A DNA stretch of 64,000 nt from Glaciibacter superstes DSM 21135 (lineage in GTDB: Bacteria; Actinomycetota; Actinomycetes; Actinomycetales; Microbacteriaceae), in the NCBI RefSeq assembly GCF_000421145.1, contig NZ_ATWH01000002.1, positions 124,001-188,000 of the forward strand, written 5' to 3'. The first letter of the stretch is position 1; each line of letters opens with the position of its first letter. A program made the translations under genes and the position numbers. Positions 1 through 7,950 of the stretch are shown in pieces. The notes under the pieces were generated by a model that was not told where the DNA came from, did not search any database, and saw nothing but the letters and a program-made list of their open reading frames with translations.

Positions 1-1
1 G

Positions 2-82
2 GCGCTGATCGTGATCACTCTCGTGTTCGTCGTGCTCCTCGGCTGGGGCGCGATCGACACCCCCGCCAACGACGCGGACTGA
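2..82 (+). CDS. C-terminus of a membrane protein (cut by window edge)
   Basis: An open frame enters from the left edge and ends in TGA, giving the last 26 residues of a protein. The visible part begins with about 17 hydrophobic residues rich in Leu, Val and Ile, then a short polar tail ending in Asn-Asp-Ala-Asp. This looks like a final transmembrane helix with a short tail. Too little is present to name a family. Confidence 0.45.
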   Translation, partial: ALIVITLVFVVLLGWGAIDTPANDAD

Positions 83-300
83 TCGCGCGTCCGAGACTGA
101 GCGAGGTCCTGGGTCGAGGGACGGAATCGGCGCTGACGCTCGTGTCGGCTCCCGCAGGATTCGGCAAGACGACAATGCTGACCGAGTGGCTGGCATCCGC
201 CCCTGCCGATAAGTGGTCGGCCGCCTGGTTCTCGCTGGACTAGCGGGACAACGATCCTGCGCTCTTTTGGACCTACTTCGTCAATGTGGCTGGTCGGCTA
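73..300 (+). pseudogene. Remnant of a MalT-like LuxR-family ATP-dependent regulator
   Basis: One frame (codons starting at 61, 64 and so on) encodes the typical N-terminal start of large MalT/LuxR-type regulators: an I-A-R-P-R-L segment, then a Walker A motif S-A-P-A-G-F-G-K-T-T at about 147-176, then the conserved A-W-F-S-L-D. A TAG stop at 241-243 interrupts the frame. The conserved continuation R-D-N-D-P-A-L-F-W follows directly after it, so the stop sits inside a once-coding region. Similarity fades near 300, and the remaining 700 or more residues of such a protein, including the HTH, are absent. It has no credible start and overlaps the preceding stop. This is a dead fragment. Confidence 0.7.
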
Positions 301-411
301 GGTGGTGGCCGGTTGGGCCCACAAGGGCCCGGCCGCACCTCGTTCCTGGCCCGCGCGTACACTGACTGGCATGTGCAGTTCCTCGCGTCGCGCGCGTGAC
401 AGCCGATCAGC

Positions 412-1362
412 ATGAGGGCCGTCGTCTACGACAGGTACGGCCCTCCCGACGTGCTGAGAGTCGAGGAGGTTCGTGTGCCGTCACCGGGCGCGCGCCAGGT
501 GCTCGTTGAGGTTGCCGCGACATCCGTCAATCTCTCGGACTGGGAAGGGCTGCGGGGATCTCCGATGTACGCGCGGATCGGGGGACTGCGAGCCCCGAGG
601 CGTCGGGTGCTCGGCTCCGACATTGCCGGACGTGTCGCGGCCGTCGGCTCCGCCGTCACCCGGTTCAGCGAGGGCGATGAGGTGTACGGCGACAATATGG
701 GCCTCATGGGCGGTTTCGCCACGTACGCGGTGGCGCCCGAAGCGGCGCTTGCCCACAAGCCGGGGGAGTTGACGTTCGCCGAGGCCTCGACGCTGCCCCA
801 GGCAGCCTCGATCGCGCTTCAGGGAACCGTCAGCGCACGCCGCGGGCAGCGCGTGTTGATCAACGGGGCGGGCGGCGGGGCCGGCTCGTTCGCGATCCAG
901 CTCGCCAAGCTCTCCGGATCGCACGTGACCGGCGTCGACAACGCGGGCAAACTCGATTTCATGCGGGAGCTCGGTGCCGACGACGTTGTTGACTATCGCA
1001 GGGAGGACTTCACTCGGCTCGAACCGTTCGATCTCGTGCTCGATCTCGTCGCGCACCGATCGGTGTTCGCCTACCGGCGGGCGTTGGCTCCGGGCGGCCG
1101 CTACCTCTGCGTGGGCGGCACTGTGCGAACGGTGCTGCGAGTGGTGACTGTCGGGGCTGTGCTCGGCCTGCTTACCGGGCGTCGGCTGGGACTCCTTCTT
1201 GCGAGGCAGGGCCCGGCGCAATTCGAGCCCGTCGCAGCGCGTTGCATCGCCGGAGACCTTCGCATCAATATCGACCGCCTCTACCCGCTCGAGGAGGTGC
1301 CGCAGGCGCTCGCCTACGTCGGTGAGGGGCGCGCGCTCGGCAAAGTGGTCATCACACCATAG
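412..1362 (+). CDS. Zinc-free MDR-family NAD(P)-dependent oxidoreductase (quinone-reductase-like)
   Basis: This 316-residue protein has the two-domain layout of medium-chain dehydrogenases. The N-terminal GroES-like part opens M-R-A-V-V-Y with G-P-P at residues 10-12, and the Rossmann fold has N-G-A-G-G-G-A-G at residues 151-158. The cysteine cluster of zinc alcohol dehydrogenases is absent, so it belongs with quinone-oxidoreductase or enoyl-reductase-like members, cytosolic and NAD(P)H-dependent. It is a paralogue of the gene at 18734-19705, sharing the start and the L-Y-P-L-E-E-type C-terminus. No strong ribosome-binding site precedes the ATG. The substrate cannot be told. Confidence 0.85.
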   Translation: MRAVVYDRYGPPDVLRVEEVRVPSPGARQVLVEVAATSVNLSDWEGLRGSPMYARIGGLRAPRRRVLGSDIAGRVAAVGSAVTRFSEGDEVYGDNMGLMGGFATYAVAPEAALAHKPGELTFAEASTLPQAASIALQGTVSARRGQRVLINGAGGGAGSFAIQLAKLSGSHVTGVDNAGKLDFMRELGADDVVDYRREDFTRLEPFDLVLDLVAHRSVFAYRRALAPGGRYLCVGGTVRTVLRVVTVGAVLGLLTGRRLGLLLARQGPAQFEPVAARCIAGDLRINIDRLYPLEEVPQALAYVGEGRALGKVVITP

Positions 1363-1386
1363 AAGTCGATGCGCAAGTCGATGCGC
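1363..1386. repeat. Perfect 2 x 12 bp tandem repeat
   Basis: The 12-mer AAGTCGATGCGC occurs twice in perfect tandem, starting 1 bp after the stop codon of the oxidoreductase and ahead of the convergent hydrolase gene. No coding role is visible. Confidence 0.8.
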
Positions 1387-1409
1387 AGGACCTATCGTCG
1401 AGGTCCAGC

Positions 1410-2567
1410 TCAACTATCCGGCGTGGCTTCCGAGAACTGGCTGACGAACTCCGCAAGCTTCTGCTCGTAGGCCTCAGGGTTGATGTTCCAGCTCTGGATA
1501 TGGCCGGCATCTGCCACTGGGACATAGGTGGCATTCGGCAGGGATCCGGCGAAGAACTCGCTCTCCGACGGCGGAACCAGTGGGTCGGAGAGTCCCTGAA
1601 ACAGCAGGATTGGAAGGTCTTCGAAGGCAGCTGTCTGGGTGAGCTCATCGAGTTCGTTCAGATCGATGTCTCCGCGCCAGGCCACGGCGGCCTGCAGTGG
1701 CGCCCCGAGGAGGTTCAGGTTGAACCGGTCGGCCTGATTCTGCAGCACGCCGGCCCAATTGAGCACCGGCGCGTCGAGCACCATTCCCAGCACCTTCGAT
1801 GCGTGCTTGGACTCGTGCATGAACCGAGTGACGATGCTCCCGCCCATCGAGTCGCCGTAGAGCACAAAATCGGTGGCGCCCTGGTCCAGTGCATAGTCTG
1901 CAGCGGAGTCGAGGTCTTTCCATTCGGTCTGGCCGAGGGAGATGAGGCCGTTCGGGCTCGCCGGAGCGTCGACATCGTTGCGATAGGTGATCATGAGGGT
2001 CGGCAAACCGGCATCGACGAGCACGGGCAACGGGCGAAGTGCACTCTCCCGTTCTCCGTCGATGCCGTGCACGAACAGAACCCAGGTGGACCCCTCGCCC
2101 TCAACCTGCCAGGCAGGCATTGAACCGAGTTCTCCGTCGATATCGACGTTCTTGAACGGGATGCCGAGACTGGTCTGGGGGTCGGTGTTGTAGATGTTGG
2201 GGTTGAGACCGACCTTCATGCCAACGGCGAGTTCGCCGACAATGTTCGAGATGGGGCGCGTGACGGTTCCGTCGCCAGTCGAGCTGACGGGTCCGATCGT
2301 GGCTGTGCCGGTATTGGGACCGGCATCCGTGTCCCACAGCAACCCGTATGTCCCGACGCGCTCGGTCGCCGCCATCTTCGAGAGGGTGACCTCGCTGTCG
2401 CTGAGGTCGACAATGCTCCCCGCGGGCGTCGAGGTGTTGTGATGTGGCGTCAGGAGCAGCTGCGCACCACCGAAGACGATCACGCAGGATGCGAGGAGCG
2501 CCGCGAGAACGACTCCTCCCAACGCGATCCATGGCCACCGGCGTCGTGCGTGAGGTCGTCGTCCCAT
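1410..2567 (-). CDS. Membrane-anchored or secreted alpha/beta hydrolase
   Basis: The 385-residue protein starts with an arginine-rich segment and one hydrophobic helix (about residues 12-35) that serves as a signal or anchor, so the enzyme acts outside the membrane. The catalytic half is an alpha/beta hydrolase. It has the nucleophile elbow G-D-S-M-G near residue 239, an acid candidate in a G-L-S-D-P-L segment, and the histidine in D-A-G-H near the end. The start is the ATG at 2567, just ahead of the signal segment. An open frame continues upstream, but that part is low-complexity arginine-rich shadow coding. Peptidase, esterase and lipase activities are all possible. Confidence 0.8.
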   Translation of the reverse strand: MGRRPHARRRWPWIALGGVVLAALLASCVIVFGGAQLLLTPHHNTSTPAGSIVDLSDSEVTLSKMAATERVGTYGLLWDTDAGPNTGTATIGPVSSTGDGTVTRPISNIVGELAVGMKVGLNPNIYNTDPQTSLGIPFKNVDIDGELGSMPAWQVEGEGSTWVLFVHGIDGERESALRPLPVLVDAGLPTLMITYRNDVDAPASPNGLISLGQTEWKDLDSAADYALDQGATDFVLYGDSMGGSIVTRFMHESKHASKVLGMVLDAPVLNWAGVLQNQADRFNLNLLGAPLQAAVAWRGDIDLNELDELTQTAAFEDLPILLFQGLSDPLVPPSESEFFAGSLPNATYVPVADAGHIQSWNINPEAYEQKLAEFVSQFSEATPDS

Positions 2568-2683
2568 ATTTGGTAACTCTAGTGGAGGGAAGCCTCGACC
2601 TCGCAGCGACGGTGAGAGGGGGCAACATTTTGCTAGTGTCGCCGCGTGCAAACGAGCAGAAGCTGGCACCTCATCCGGGTGAA

Positions 2684-3574
2684 CTATTCGAAGTAGTACC
2701 CGGCCTCCAGGTCCTCCATCAGGGTGGGGTGCGTCGGCACCCAGCCCAGCAGTTCCTGGGTGAGCTCGCTCGACCCGGGGCTGTCGAGGGAGAAGATGGG
2801 CCCGACCCAACCGAAGTGCGCGGCGGCATCCTCTGGCGCGACGGACACGGTCGGGATGTTCAGGTGGCGGCCGATCACCTCGGCGATGTCGCGTGCTCGC
2901 ACGCCCTCCTCGCCTATTGCGTTCACGATGGCACCGGCCGGAGCATTCTCGAGCGCGAGCCGCACCAGGTGGGCGGCATCGCGACGGTGCACGGCGGGCC
3001 AACGGTTGGCGCCGTCGCCCACGTAACCGGAGACGCCTTTCTCGCGCGCGATGCCCGCGAGAACGGCGACAAAGCCGTGGTCCCCTTCACCGTGCACGGT
3101 CGTGGCGAACCGCACGCTCACAGGGCGCACTCCGCGGTCGGCGTAGTCGAGCGCGAGTTGCTCGCCGCCGCCACGCGGCGCATCCGGCCCACTGCCGGCC
3201 GCGACACGCTCCGTTGCGATGCGGCCGGGAGCGATACCGGTCACACCGGATGCGAAGAGGAAGGGGCGATCGGAGCCTTCAAGGGCGTTGCCAATCGTCT
3301 CGACAGCCGCGCGCTCAGTGCGGCCGGCGCCGGCCATGTCGGTGAAGTCGTGTTTGAAGGCCAGGTGGATGACGCCGTCGGAATCTTCTGCGCCGGCGTG
3401 AAGGCTCTCAAGATCGTCGAGGCTGCCGCGTCGCACGCCGACACCGGCGGCCGTGAGCGCGGTCGCCGCCTCAACCGTGCGGGCGAGGCCGACGACCTCG
3501 TGACCGGCGGTGATGAGTTCGGGGACGACGGCGGAGCCGATCCAGCCGGATGCTCCAGTGACGAATACTCGCAT
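2684..3574 (-). CDS. SDR-family NAD(P)-dependent epimerase/dehydratase-like protein
   Basis: This 296-residue protein has an extended-SDR Rossmann start, V-T-G-A-S-G-W-I-G, at residues 5-13, followed by nucleotide-sugar-epimerase-like sequence. The start is supported by AGAGAGG about 9 bp upstream. It belongs to atypical SDRs common in soil actinobacteria, which reduce or isomerise diverse small molecules, so the substrate is unknown. It is divergent from the TetR gene at 3699, and repeated TGTCA elements lie between the two starts. That is the usual layout for a TetR repressor controlling a neighbouring detoxification enzyme. Confidence 0.85.
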   Translation of the reverse strand: MRVFVTGASGWIGSAVVPELITAGHEVVGLARTVEAATALTAAGVGVRRGSLDDLESLHAGAEDSDGVIHLAFKHDFTDMAGAGRTERAAVETIGNALEGSDRPFLFASGVTGIAPGRIATERVAAGSGPDAPRGGGEQLALDYADRGVRPVSVRFATTVHGEGDHGFVAVLAGIAREKGVSGYVGDGANRWPAVHRRDAAHLVRLALENAPAGAIVNAIGEEGVRARDIAEVIGRHLNIPTVSVAPEDAAAHFGWVGPIFSLDSPGSSELTQELLGWVPTHPTLMEDLEAGYYFE

Positions 3575-3619
3575 GAGTGAAACCTCTCTTCTCGCTCGGC
3601 CTGGCGGTCGAGCTCTTGA

Positions 3620-3667
3620 TGTCAGTTACTGTCATCAGCGTAGCACGACATGTCAGTCGCTGTCATC
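3620..3667. promoter_or_regulatory. Tandem TGTCA operator between divergent SDR and TetR genes
   Basis: Two near-identical 17-mers, TGTCAGTTACTGTCATC (3620-3636) and TGTCAGTCGCTGTCATC (3651-3667), lie 31 bp apart between the divergent starts. Each holds two TGTCA units 10 bp apart, so four half-sites face the same side of the helix. The position and repetition suggest binding by the adjacent TetR regulator. That assignment is inference. Confidence 0.55.
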
Positions 3668-3698
3668 GGTAGTCTCTTTCATCGGTAGACTCGTGAGC

Positions 3699-4265
3699 AT
3701 GGCGCGATGGGAACCGGATGCAAGTGGTCGCCTGACGCGCGCCGCTCTTGAGCTCTATGCGGAGCACGGCTACGAGCAAACGACAGTCGCAGACATCGCC
3801 GAGCGCGCCGGCGTCACCGAACGCACCTACTTTCGCTACTTCGCAGACAAGCGCGAGGTGCTGTTCGACGCTTCTGGTGCCCTTCAGGAGTTGGTCGTTA
3901 GCGCCATCGCCTCTGCACCACTCACGCTGTCGCCGATTGAGACCATTGGTGTCGCGATGGAGAACGCCGCAAGTTTGCTGCAGGAGCGCCGCGAATTCGC
4001 TCGGCAGCGCGCATCCGTCATCGCCACCAATCCCAGCCTGCAGGAGCGCGAACTGCTCAAACTCGCCCTACTCGGGGCTGCGGCGGCCGAAGCGTTGCGT
4101 GCCAGAGGCGTGCGGGAGGCTGCCGCCGCACTTGCCGCCGAGACCGGAGTCATGGTGTTCAAGATCGGGTTCGAGAAGTGGGTCGCAGAGGAGGAGTCCG
4201 GGGACTTCCCCCAGCACATCCGTGATGCACTCGACGATCTCAGATTGCTCACCGCAGTCACCTGA
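3699..4265 (+). CDS. TetR/AcrR-family transcriptional regulator
   Basis: The 188-residue protein has a clear N-terminal TetR DNA-binding domain: helix-turn-helix residues about 27-50, including the T-V-A-D-I-A-E-R-A-G-V segment, then T-Y-F-R-Y-F and K-R-E-V-L-F. The C-terminal ligand domain is typical in length and not assignable. The ATG at 3699 puts the HTH at the usual distance from the start. A GTG two codons upstream is an alternative, and no good ribosome-binding site is seen. It probably represses itself and the divergent SDR gene through the TGTCA repeats. Confidence 0.88.
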   Translation: MARWEPDASGRLTRAALELYAEHGYEQTTVADIAERAGVTERTYFRYFADKREVLFDASGALQELVVSAIASAPLTLSPIETIGVAMENAASLLQERREFARQRASVIATNPSLQERELLKLALLGAAAAEALRARGVREAAAALAAETGVMVFKIGFEKWVAEEESGDFPQHIRDALDDLRLLTAVT

Positions 4266-4288
4266 TCCGTGGCGCTGCAGGCTCACGA

Positions 4289-4441
4289 CGCGAGCTGTCG
4301 TCGCTTCGTATTGCGTTCTTCGGCTTGATCGTCATCTCGCTGCTGTCGCTGCTCTTCTCGCGTGGCATCCCATCTGAGCTGATCGTCAAGGCCAGGGCAC
4401 CTGCTGCCGCGAAGCGTGGCATGTCGACCAGCCACGATTGA
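4289..4441 (+). pseudogene. Possible C-terminal remnant of a membrane transporter
   Basis: After the TetR stop one frame reads a hydrophobic helix (I-A-F-F-G-L-I-V-I-S-L-L-S-L-L-F) and a basic tail, ending in TGA at 4439-4441. This resembles the last helix and tail of an MFS exporter, a common TetR-linked gene. There is no start codon or upstream part. It could also be chance coding, so confidence is low. Confidence 0.3.
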
Positions 4442-4502
4442 TTCGCCGGTCACGACTCGGATGCTGGTCACCTGACTAGGACGAATTGGGCAGCTCGGTC
4501 CG

Positions 4503-4546
4503 AAAGGAGGATGGATCGCGCTCTCAGCGGAGCTTTCTCCTCCTTT
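4503..4546. terminator. Weak compound hairpin, possible terminator
   Basis: AAAGGAGGA (4503-4511) pairs with TCCTCCTTT (4538-4546), and an inner GCTC/GAGC stem lies inside the loop. No other gene signal is visible between the TetR stop and the uronate dehydrogenase stop at 4685. The hairpin may end transcription from either side. The 26-nt loop makes this uncertain. Confidence 0.3.
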
Positions 4547-4646
4547 GGTGCGGAGTTTGCGATGGTGAAGGCACCCGCGCCGGTGCGGCTGTTTTGCGCC
4601 CGCTGGTTGCGGTGCGCTCGCTCGTATTAGTATTGCTTGCGTGCGG

Positions 4647-4664
4647 TGCTAATGCGTATTAGCA
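4647..4664. promoter_or_regulatory. Palindrome with LacI-like central CG
   Basis: TGCTAATGCGTATTAGCA has two 7-bp arms around GCGT, with CG at the dyad centre as in LacI/GalR-family operators. It lies 21 bp past the uronate dehydrogenase stop rather than at a promoter, and no LacI-family gene is in the window. It may be left over from a lost gene. Confidence 0.3.
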
Positions 4665-4684
4665 TTGACCTACGACAGCGGAGG

Positions 4685-5482
4685 CTACGACCAATTGACT
4701 CCCATAGGGTGAGCGTCATCCACGAATGGTCCACCGAGCACGGTGGGGTACCCGACGCGCATGGATTGGTCAATCGACGCGGCGAAGGCCTCGGCATCGT
4801 CCACCGGGAAGAACCCGATCGCTTCGCCTGCGTCGAGCGAGACGACTCCTCTGGCATTTCGCGAGACGCCCCACACGATGTGATGGCCGGGGGACTTCAG
4901 GTTCAGCACTGCGATAGCAAGGCGGCAGAAGTCGTCAGGCGAGAACCAGAAGCCAAGACCCCTTTCACTCGTCGGCGCGGGTGCGAAGTTGAGGATCCTT
5001 GCCGAAACGACAGTCATGCCGTAGCGGTCGGCGTACGCACTGCCGAGAGCCTCGAGCGCAACCTTGCCCACACCGTACAACGTGTCAGGACGCGGCGGAA
5101 ACACCGGGATATCGCCTGCCTCTGCGATCGGGGTATATCCGACTGCGTGTACGGAGCTCGCCAGCAGAAAGCGCGTCACATCGGCGCTTCGACCTGCTTC
5201 GAGAATGTTGTATCCGCCGCGGATATTGGTCGCGACGATGTCGTCCCACGGGCGCTCCCTCGGATAGCCAGCCAGGTGGATCACCACATCGGTGCCGACG
5301 AGCGCCTCAGGCAAGCCATCGATCTCTGTGACGGAGAGTTGGTGAAATGTCTCATTGTCTCCGACGGGTTCGGCCGGCGAAGCAATGTCAATCAGGACGA
5401 GGTCGTGGCCCAAGGCGCGCAGTCGAGGGCGCAACGAGGAGGCCATCGTGCCAGCGGCTCCCGTGATTGCGATTCGAGACAT
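4685..5482 (-). CDS. udh: Uronate dehydrogenase-like NAD-dependent oxidoreductase
   Basis: The 265-residue protein is an extended SDR with the nucleotide-binding motif T-G-A-A-G-T-M-A at residues 7-14 and the catalytic Tyr136-x3-Lys140 pair. Length, the S-S-V-H-A-V-G segment and the conserved C-terminal region match uronate dehydrogenases (EC 1.1.1.203). These oxidise galacturonate or glucuronate at C1 to the aldarolactone with NAD+. It is divergent from an ABC sugar importer followed by glucarate-dehydratase, aldolase and tartronate-semialdehyde-reductase genes, which supports an oxidative uronate pathway. Other uronate-like substrates cannot be excluded. Confidence 0.78.
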   Translation of the reverse strand: MSRIAITGAAGTMASSLRPRLRALGHDLVLIDIASPAEPVGDNETFHQLSVTEIDGLPEALVGTDVVIHLAGYPRERPWDDIVATNIRGGYNILEAGRSADVTRFLLASSVHAVGYTPIAEAGDIPVFPPRPDTLYGVGKVALEALGSAYADRYGMTVVSARILNFAPAPTSERGLGFWFSPDDFCRLAIAVLNLKSPGHHIVWGVSRNARGVVSLDAGEAIGFFPVDDAEAFAASIDQSMRVGYPTVLGGPFVDDAHPMGVNWS

Positions 5483-5563
5483 GGGTGGTCCTCCTGGGAG
5501 ACATACATCAGCGGTTGATCAGATCTGCCCTTGACGACGGCGGCACTCCAGCATATCGTTCAA

Positions 5564-5613
5564 GTTGCTACAACCCTGAATCAGTTCACATATGTAGACA
5601 ATTGCTTTTGCAA
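5564..5613. promoter_or_regulatory. Palindrome cluster in the udh/ABC-importer divergent promoter region
   Basis: The 185 bp between the divergent starts at 5482 and 5668 contain three short inverted repeats: GTTGCTACAAC (5564-5574), ACATATGT (5588-5595) and TTGCTTTTGCAA (5602-5613). This AT-rich patch contrasts with its surroundings and is the natural place for operators controlling the whole sugar-acid locus. The IclR protein at 12854-13636 is the obvious candidate regulator. That link is inference. Confidence 0.4.
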
Positions 5614-5667
5614 ACTACTCATCAAGCGTCAGGAGCATCGCTGCTCTCGATGCCATGGAAGGACGAC

Positions 5668-6996
5668 ATGGAATCTTTCACTCGCACTCGCACTCGCACA
5701 CGTGGGAAGCTCACTCTCATTGCACTCATGACCAGCGGAGTCCTTGCGTTCTCCGCGTGCGCCGCCGGGCCCGCCGATGACACCGAAGACAAGCTCGTCG
5801 TGTGGTTTCCGGGTACCAACCAGACCGAGATCGACCTCGTCACCGAAACAATAGTTCCCCAGTTCGAAGAAGAAACCGGCTCAGACGTGGAGGTCACCTT
5901 CGCCGACTGGGGGGACCTGTCTACAAAACTGAGCGCGGCATTCGCGGCCGGTACCGCACCCGATGTCTTCGGACATGGACCCGCTGCGATCGCCGACTAT
6001 TCGGTGACAGAGCGCGTCGAGCCCCTTGACGACTACATCGCCGAACTCGATCCTGCTGAGGTTGAAGATCTTTCGGCGGCGCTGCCAGGCGGACAGGTCG
6101 ACGGCGTGCAGTATCTGGTTCCGCTCTCGATGCAGGGCAACATGCTGATCTACGACGCGGATACCTTCACGGAAGTTGGTCTCGACCCAGAGAATCCGCC
6201 TCAGACCTGGGAAGAGATCTACGCGGCGGCCGAAAAGCTGACGGTCAAGGACGGGAATGCCATCGTTCGCTCGGGTCTGATGCTTCCGACTCATCCGATC
6301 GGTGGACAGCAGGCTTTTGCGAATCTCTTGCTCGGCGCCGGAGGAAGTCAGTTGAGCAAAGACGGAACGACTGCCGCCATGAACTCCCCAGAAGGCGAAC
6401 TGGCCTTGAACTACCTGGTTGACATGTTCGCTGGAACCAACCCGGTCACCGGAAACCTCGGTGAGAACTTCATGGACTCCGCCCCCGCCCAGCAACCTGT
6501 TGTGACCGGAGACGCGGCGATCCAATTGACGGTCGCCCCGCGTGCCACCGACATCATGGCCGTGGATCCTGAGCGTGATTTCCGAATCATGCCCGTTCCA
6601 CGTTTCGACAGTACCGAAACCGGTTATGCCCTGGGCGGCGCCGGAGCGGGTCTGATGATCAGCAGCGACAGCCCGAACAAGGACTTGGCGTGGAAGTTCA
6701 TTGAGTACATGATCGAGCCCGAAGTAAGCGAGCAATACACGTCAGGAATCGGTGCTGTTCCGACCCGTCTTTCGGCGATGGACTCCGAGTACGCGCAGTC
6801 GAGTCCCGTCGTGCAGGCGTGGCTTGAAGCCCTGCCGCAATTCACCCCGAACCCGAACGTGCCCGGCTGGGTGCAGGCCAGAGACACCATGGCCGGTTAC
6901 ATCGAGCAGGCGTTGCACGGGCAGCTCACAACGAAGGAGGCGCTCAGCCAGATGGAAACCGCGGTTGATGACATCCTCGCGAAGTCTCGGCCATAG
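5668..6996 (+). CDS. ABC transporter sugar-binding lipoprotein
   Basis: This is an extracellular solute-binding protein of family 1 (MalE-like), 442 residues. It has a basic N-terminus containing a T-R-T-R-T-R repeat, one hydrophobic stretch, and a lipobox-like F-S-A-C, after which the mature lipoprotein begins. The ATG at 5668 has GGAAGGA 5-6 bp upstream. It is the first gene of a tightly packed set with two permeases (7003 and 7947). No ATPase gene is present, so a shared MsiK-type ATPase elsewhere is likely, as in many actinobacteria. By context it imports a hexuronate, aldarate or oligomer. Confidence 0.88.
   Translation: MESFTRTRTRTRGKLTLIALMTSGVLAFSACAAGPADDTEDKLVVWFPGTNQTEIDLVTETIVPQFEEETGSDVEVTFADWGDLSTKLSAAFAAGTAPDVFGHGPAAIADYSVTERVEPLDDYIAELDPAEVEDLSAALPGGQVDGVQYLVPLSMQGNMLIYDADTFTEVGLDPENPPQTWEEIYAAAEKLTVKDGNAIVRSGLMLPTHPIGGQQAFANLLLGAGGSQLSKDGTTAAMNSPEGELALNYLVDMFAGTNPVTGNLGENFMDSAPAQQPVVTGDAAIQLTVAPRATDIMAVDPERDFRIMPVPRFDSTETGYALGGAGAGLMISSDSPNKDLAWKFIEYMIEPEVSEQYTSGIGAVPTRLSAMDSEYAQSSPVVQAWLEALPQFTPNPNVPGWVQARDTMAGYIEQALHGQLTTKEALSQMETAVDDILAKSRP
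5681..5698. repeat. 3 x 6 bp CTCGCA repeat within the binding-protein signal region
   Basis: Three perfect CTCGCA units extend the positively charged N-region of the signal peptide (repeated Thr-Arg). Slippage here would change the length of that region by two residues at a time without breaking the frame. Confidence 0.7.
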
Positions 6997-7002
6997 CCAC
7001 CG

Positions 7003-7950
7003 ATGACACAAACATCTCTCCCGGCGCTGGGGCGGGCTTCAGCTCGCCCCAGTGCTTCACCTCCCGTCCGACGCAAACGCTATGGCAAGCGCCTCGCGAT
7101 CACCGGAATGCTCTTTGTGCTGCCAGCGGCACTCTATGTATGCATCTTCCATCTGATTCCGGTTGTCTACGGCCTCGTCTTGAGCTTCAGCGACTACAGC
7201 CCGCTGTCTCGCTCCGGTCCGGACTTCATCGGGCCGGAGAATTACCTGCAGATCTTCTCCGATCCGACCTTCGGCAACTCGCTCATCGTGACCGGCAAGT
7301 ACGTGCTTATGGTGTTGCCCGTCACCGTTGTGCTCGCGCTCGTGCTCGCCGTGCTCGTCAACCGTCCATTCCGTGGTGTCGGGTTGGTTCGTTCGGCGCT
7401 GTACATCCCTCACATCGTCGCGCTCACAGCCGTGAGCATGATCTGGCTGTGGATGTACTCGTCACATGGTCTCTTCAACGAAATACTGGCGTTTTTTCAG
7501 ATTCCGGAACAGAACTGGCTTCTCGACCAGGACACCGCCCTCCCCGCCGTTGCCGCAATGCGCATCTGGAAGGCGCTGGGGAGCAATATGGTGCTGCTGT
7601 TAGCCGGGCTGCAGTCAATCCCACGAGAGCTATATGAGGCGGCACGGATCGACGGCGCCGGCAAGTGGAACCTCTTCCGTCATATCACTCTGCCCGGCCT
7701 GAAGCCGATCCTCGTCTACGTCGTTGCGATGGACATTATCTTCATCTCACAGGGCTTCGCGGAGATTTTTGTTCTCACAGGGGGCGGCCCACTGGGCAGC
7801 ACCACGACGACCAACTACCTGATTTACACCGAAGCGTTCCAGTACAACCGTATGGGCAGCGCTTCAGCCATGGCCTTCGTGCTCTTTGCGTTCATCGCCG
7901 CAGCCTCCCTCCTCGCCGTCCGAGGCATGCTCGGAAGGAAGACTTCATGA
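7003..7950 (+). CDS. ABC sugar transporter permease (MalF/UgpA type)
   Basis: This is an inner-membrane permease of 315 residues with six predicted helices and the EAA loop E-A-A-R-I-D-G-A-G (near residue 210), which contacts the ATPase. It starts 6 bp after the binding-protein stop and overlaps the next permease by 4 bp (ATGA), so the three are co-translated. It pairs with the MalG-type permease downstream. The first 20 residues are a proline- and arginine-rich cytosolic tail. Confidence 0.92.
   Translation: MTQTSLPALGRASARPSASPPVRRKRYGKRLAITGMLFVLPAALYVCIFHLIPVVYGLVLSFSDYSPLSRSGPDFIGPENYLQIFSDPTFGNSLIVTGKYVLMVLPVTVVLALVLAVLVNRPFRGVGLVRSALYIPHIVALTAVSMIWLWMYSSHGLFNEILAFFQIPEQNWLLDQDTALPAVAAMRIWKALGSNMVLLLAGLQSIPRELYEAARIDGAGKWNLFRHITLPGLKPILVYVVAMDIIFISQGFAEIFVLTGGGPLGSTTTTNYLIYTEAFQYNRMGSASAMAFVLFAFIAAASLLAVRGMLGRKTS

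Noticed and set aside
481-1413. Long minus-strand open frame opposite the first MDR gene
   Set aside because: Composition is Arg/His-rich shadow coding with no domain, while the plus strand has a complete MDR protein.
4283-4471. A 62-codon minus-strand gene after TetR
   Set aside because: Sequence is Arg/Gln-rich without homology. The plus-strand hydrophobic frame is the better candidate, as a remnant only.
4503-4546. Shine-Dalgarno-like AAAGGAGG as the start of a hidden gene
   Set aside because: No open frame of useful length follows. The motif is better explained as one arm of a hairpin.
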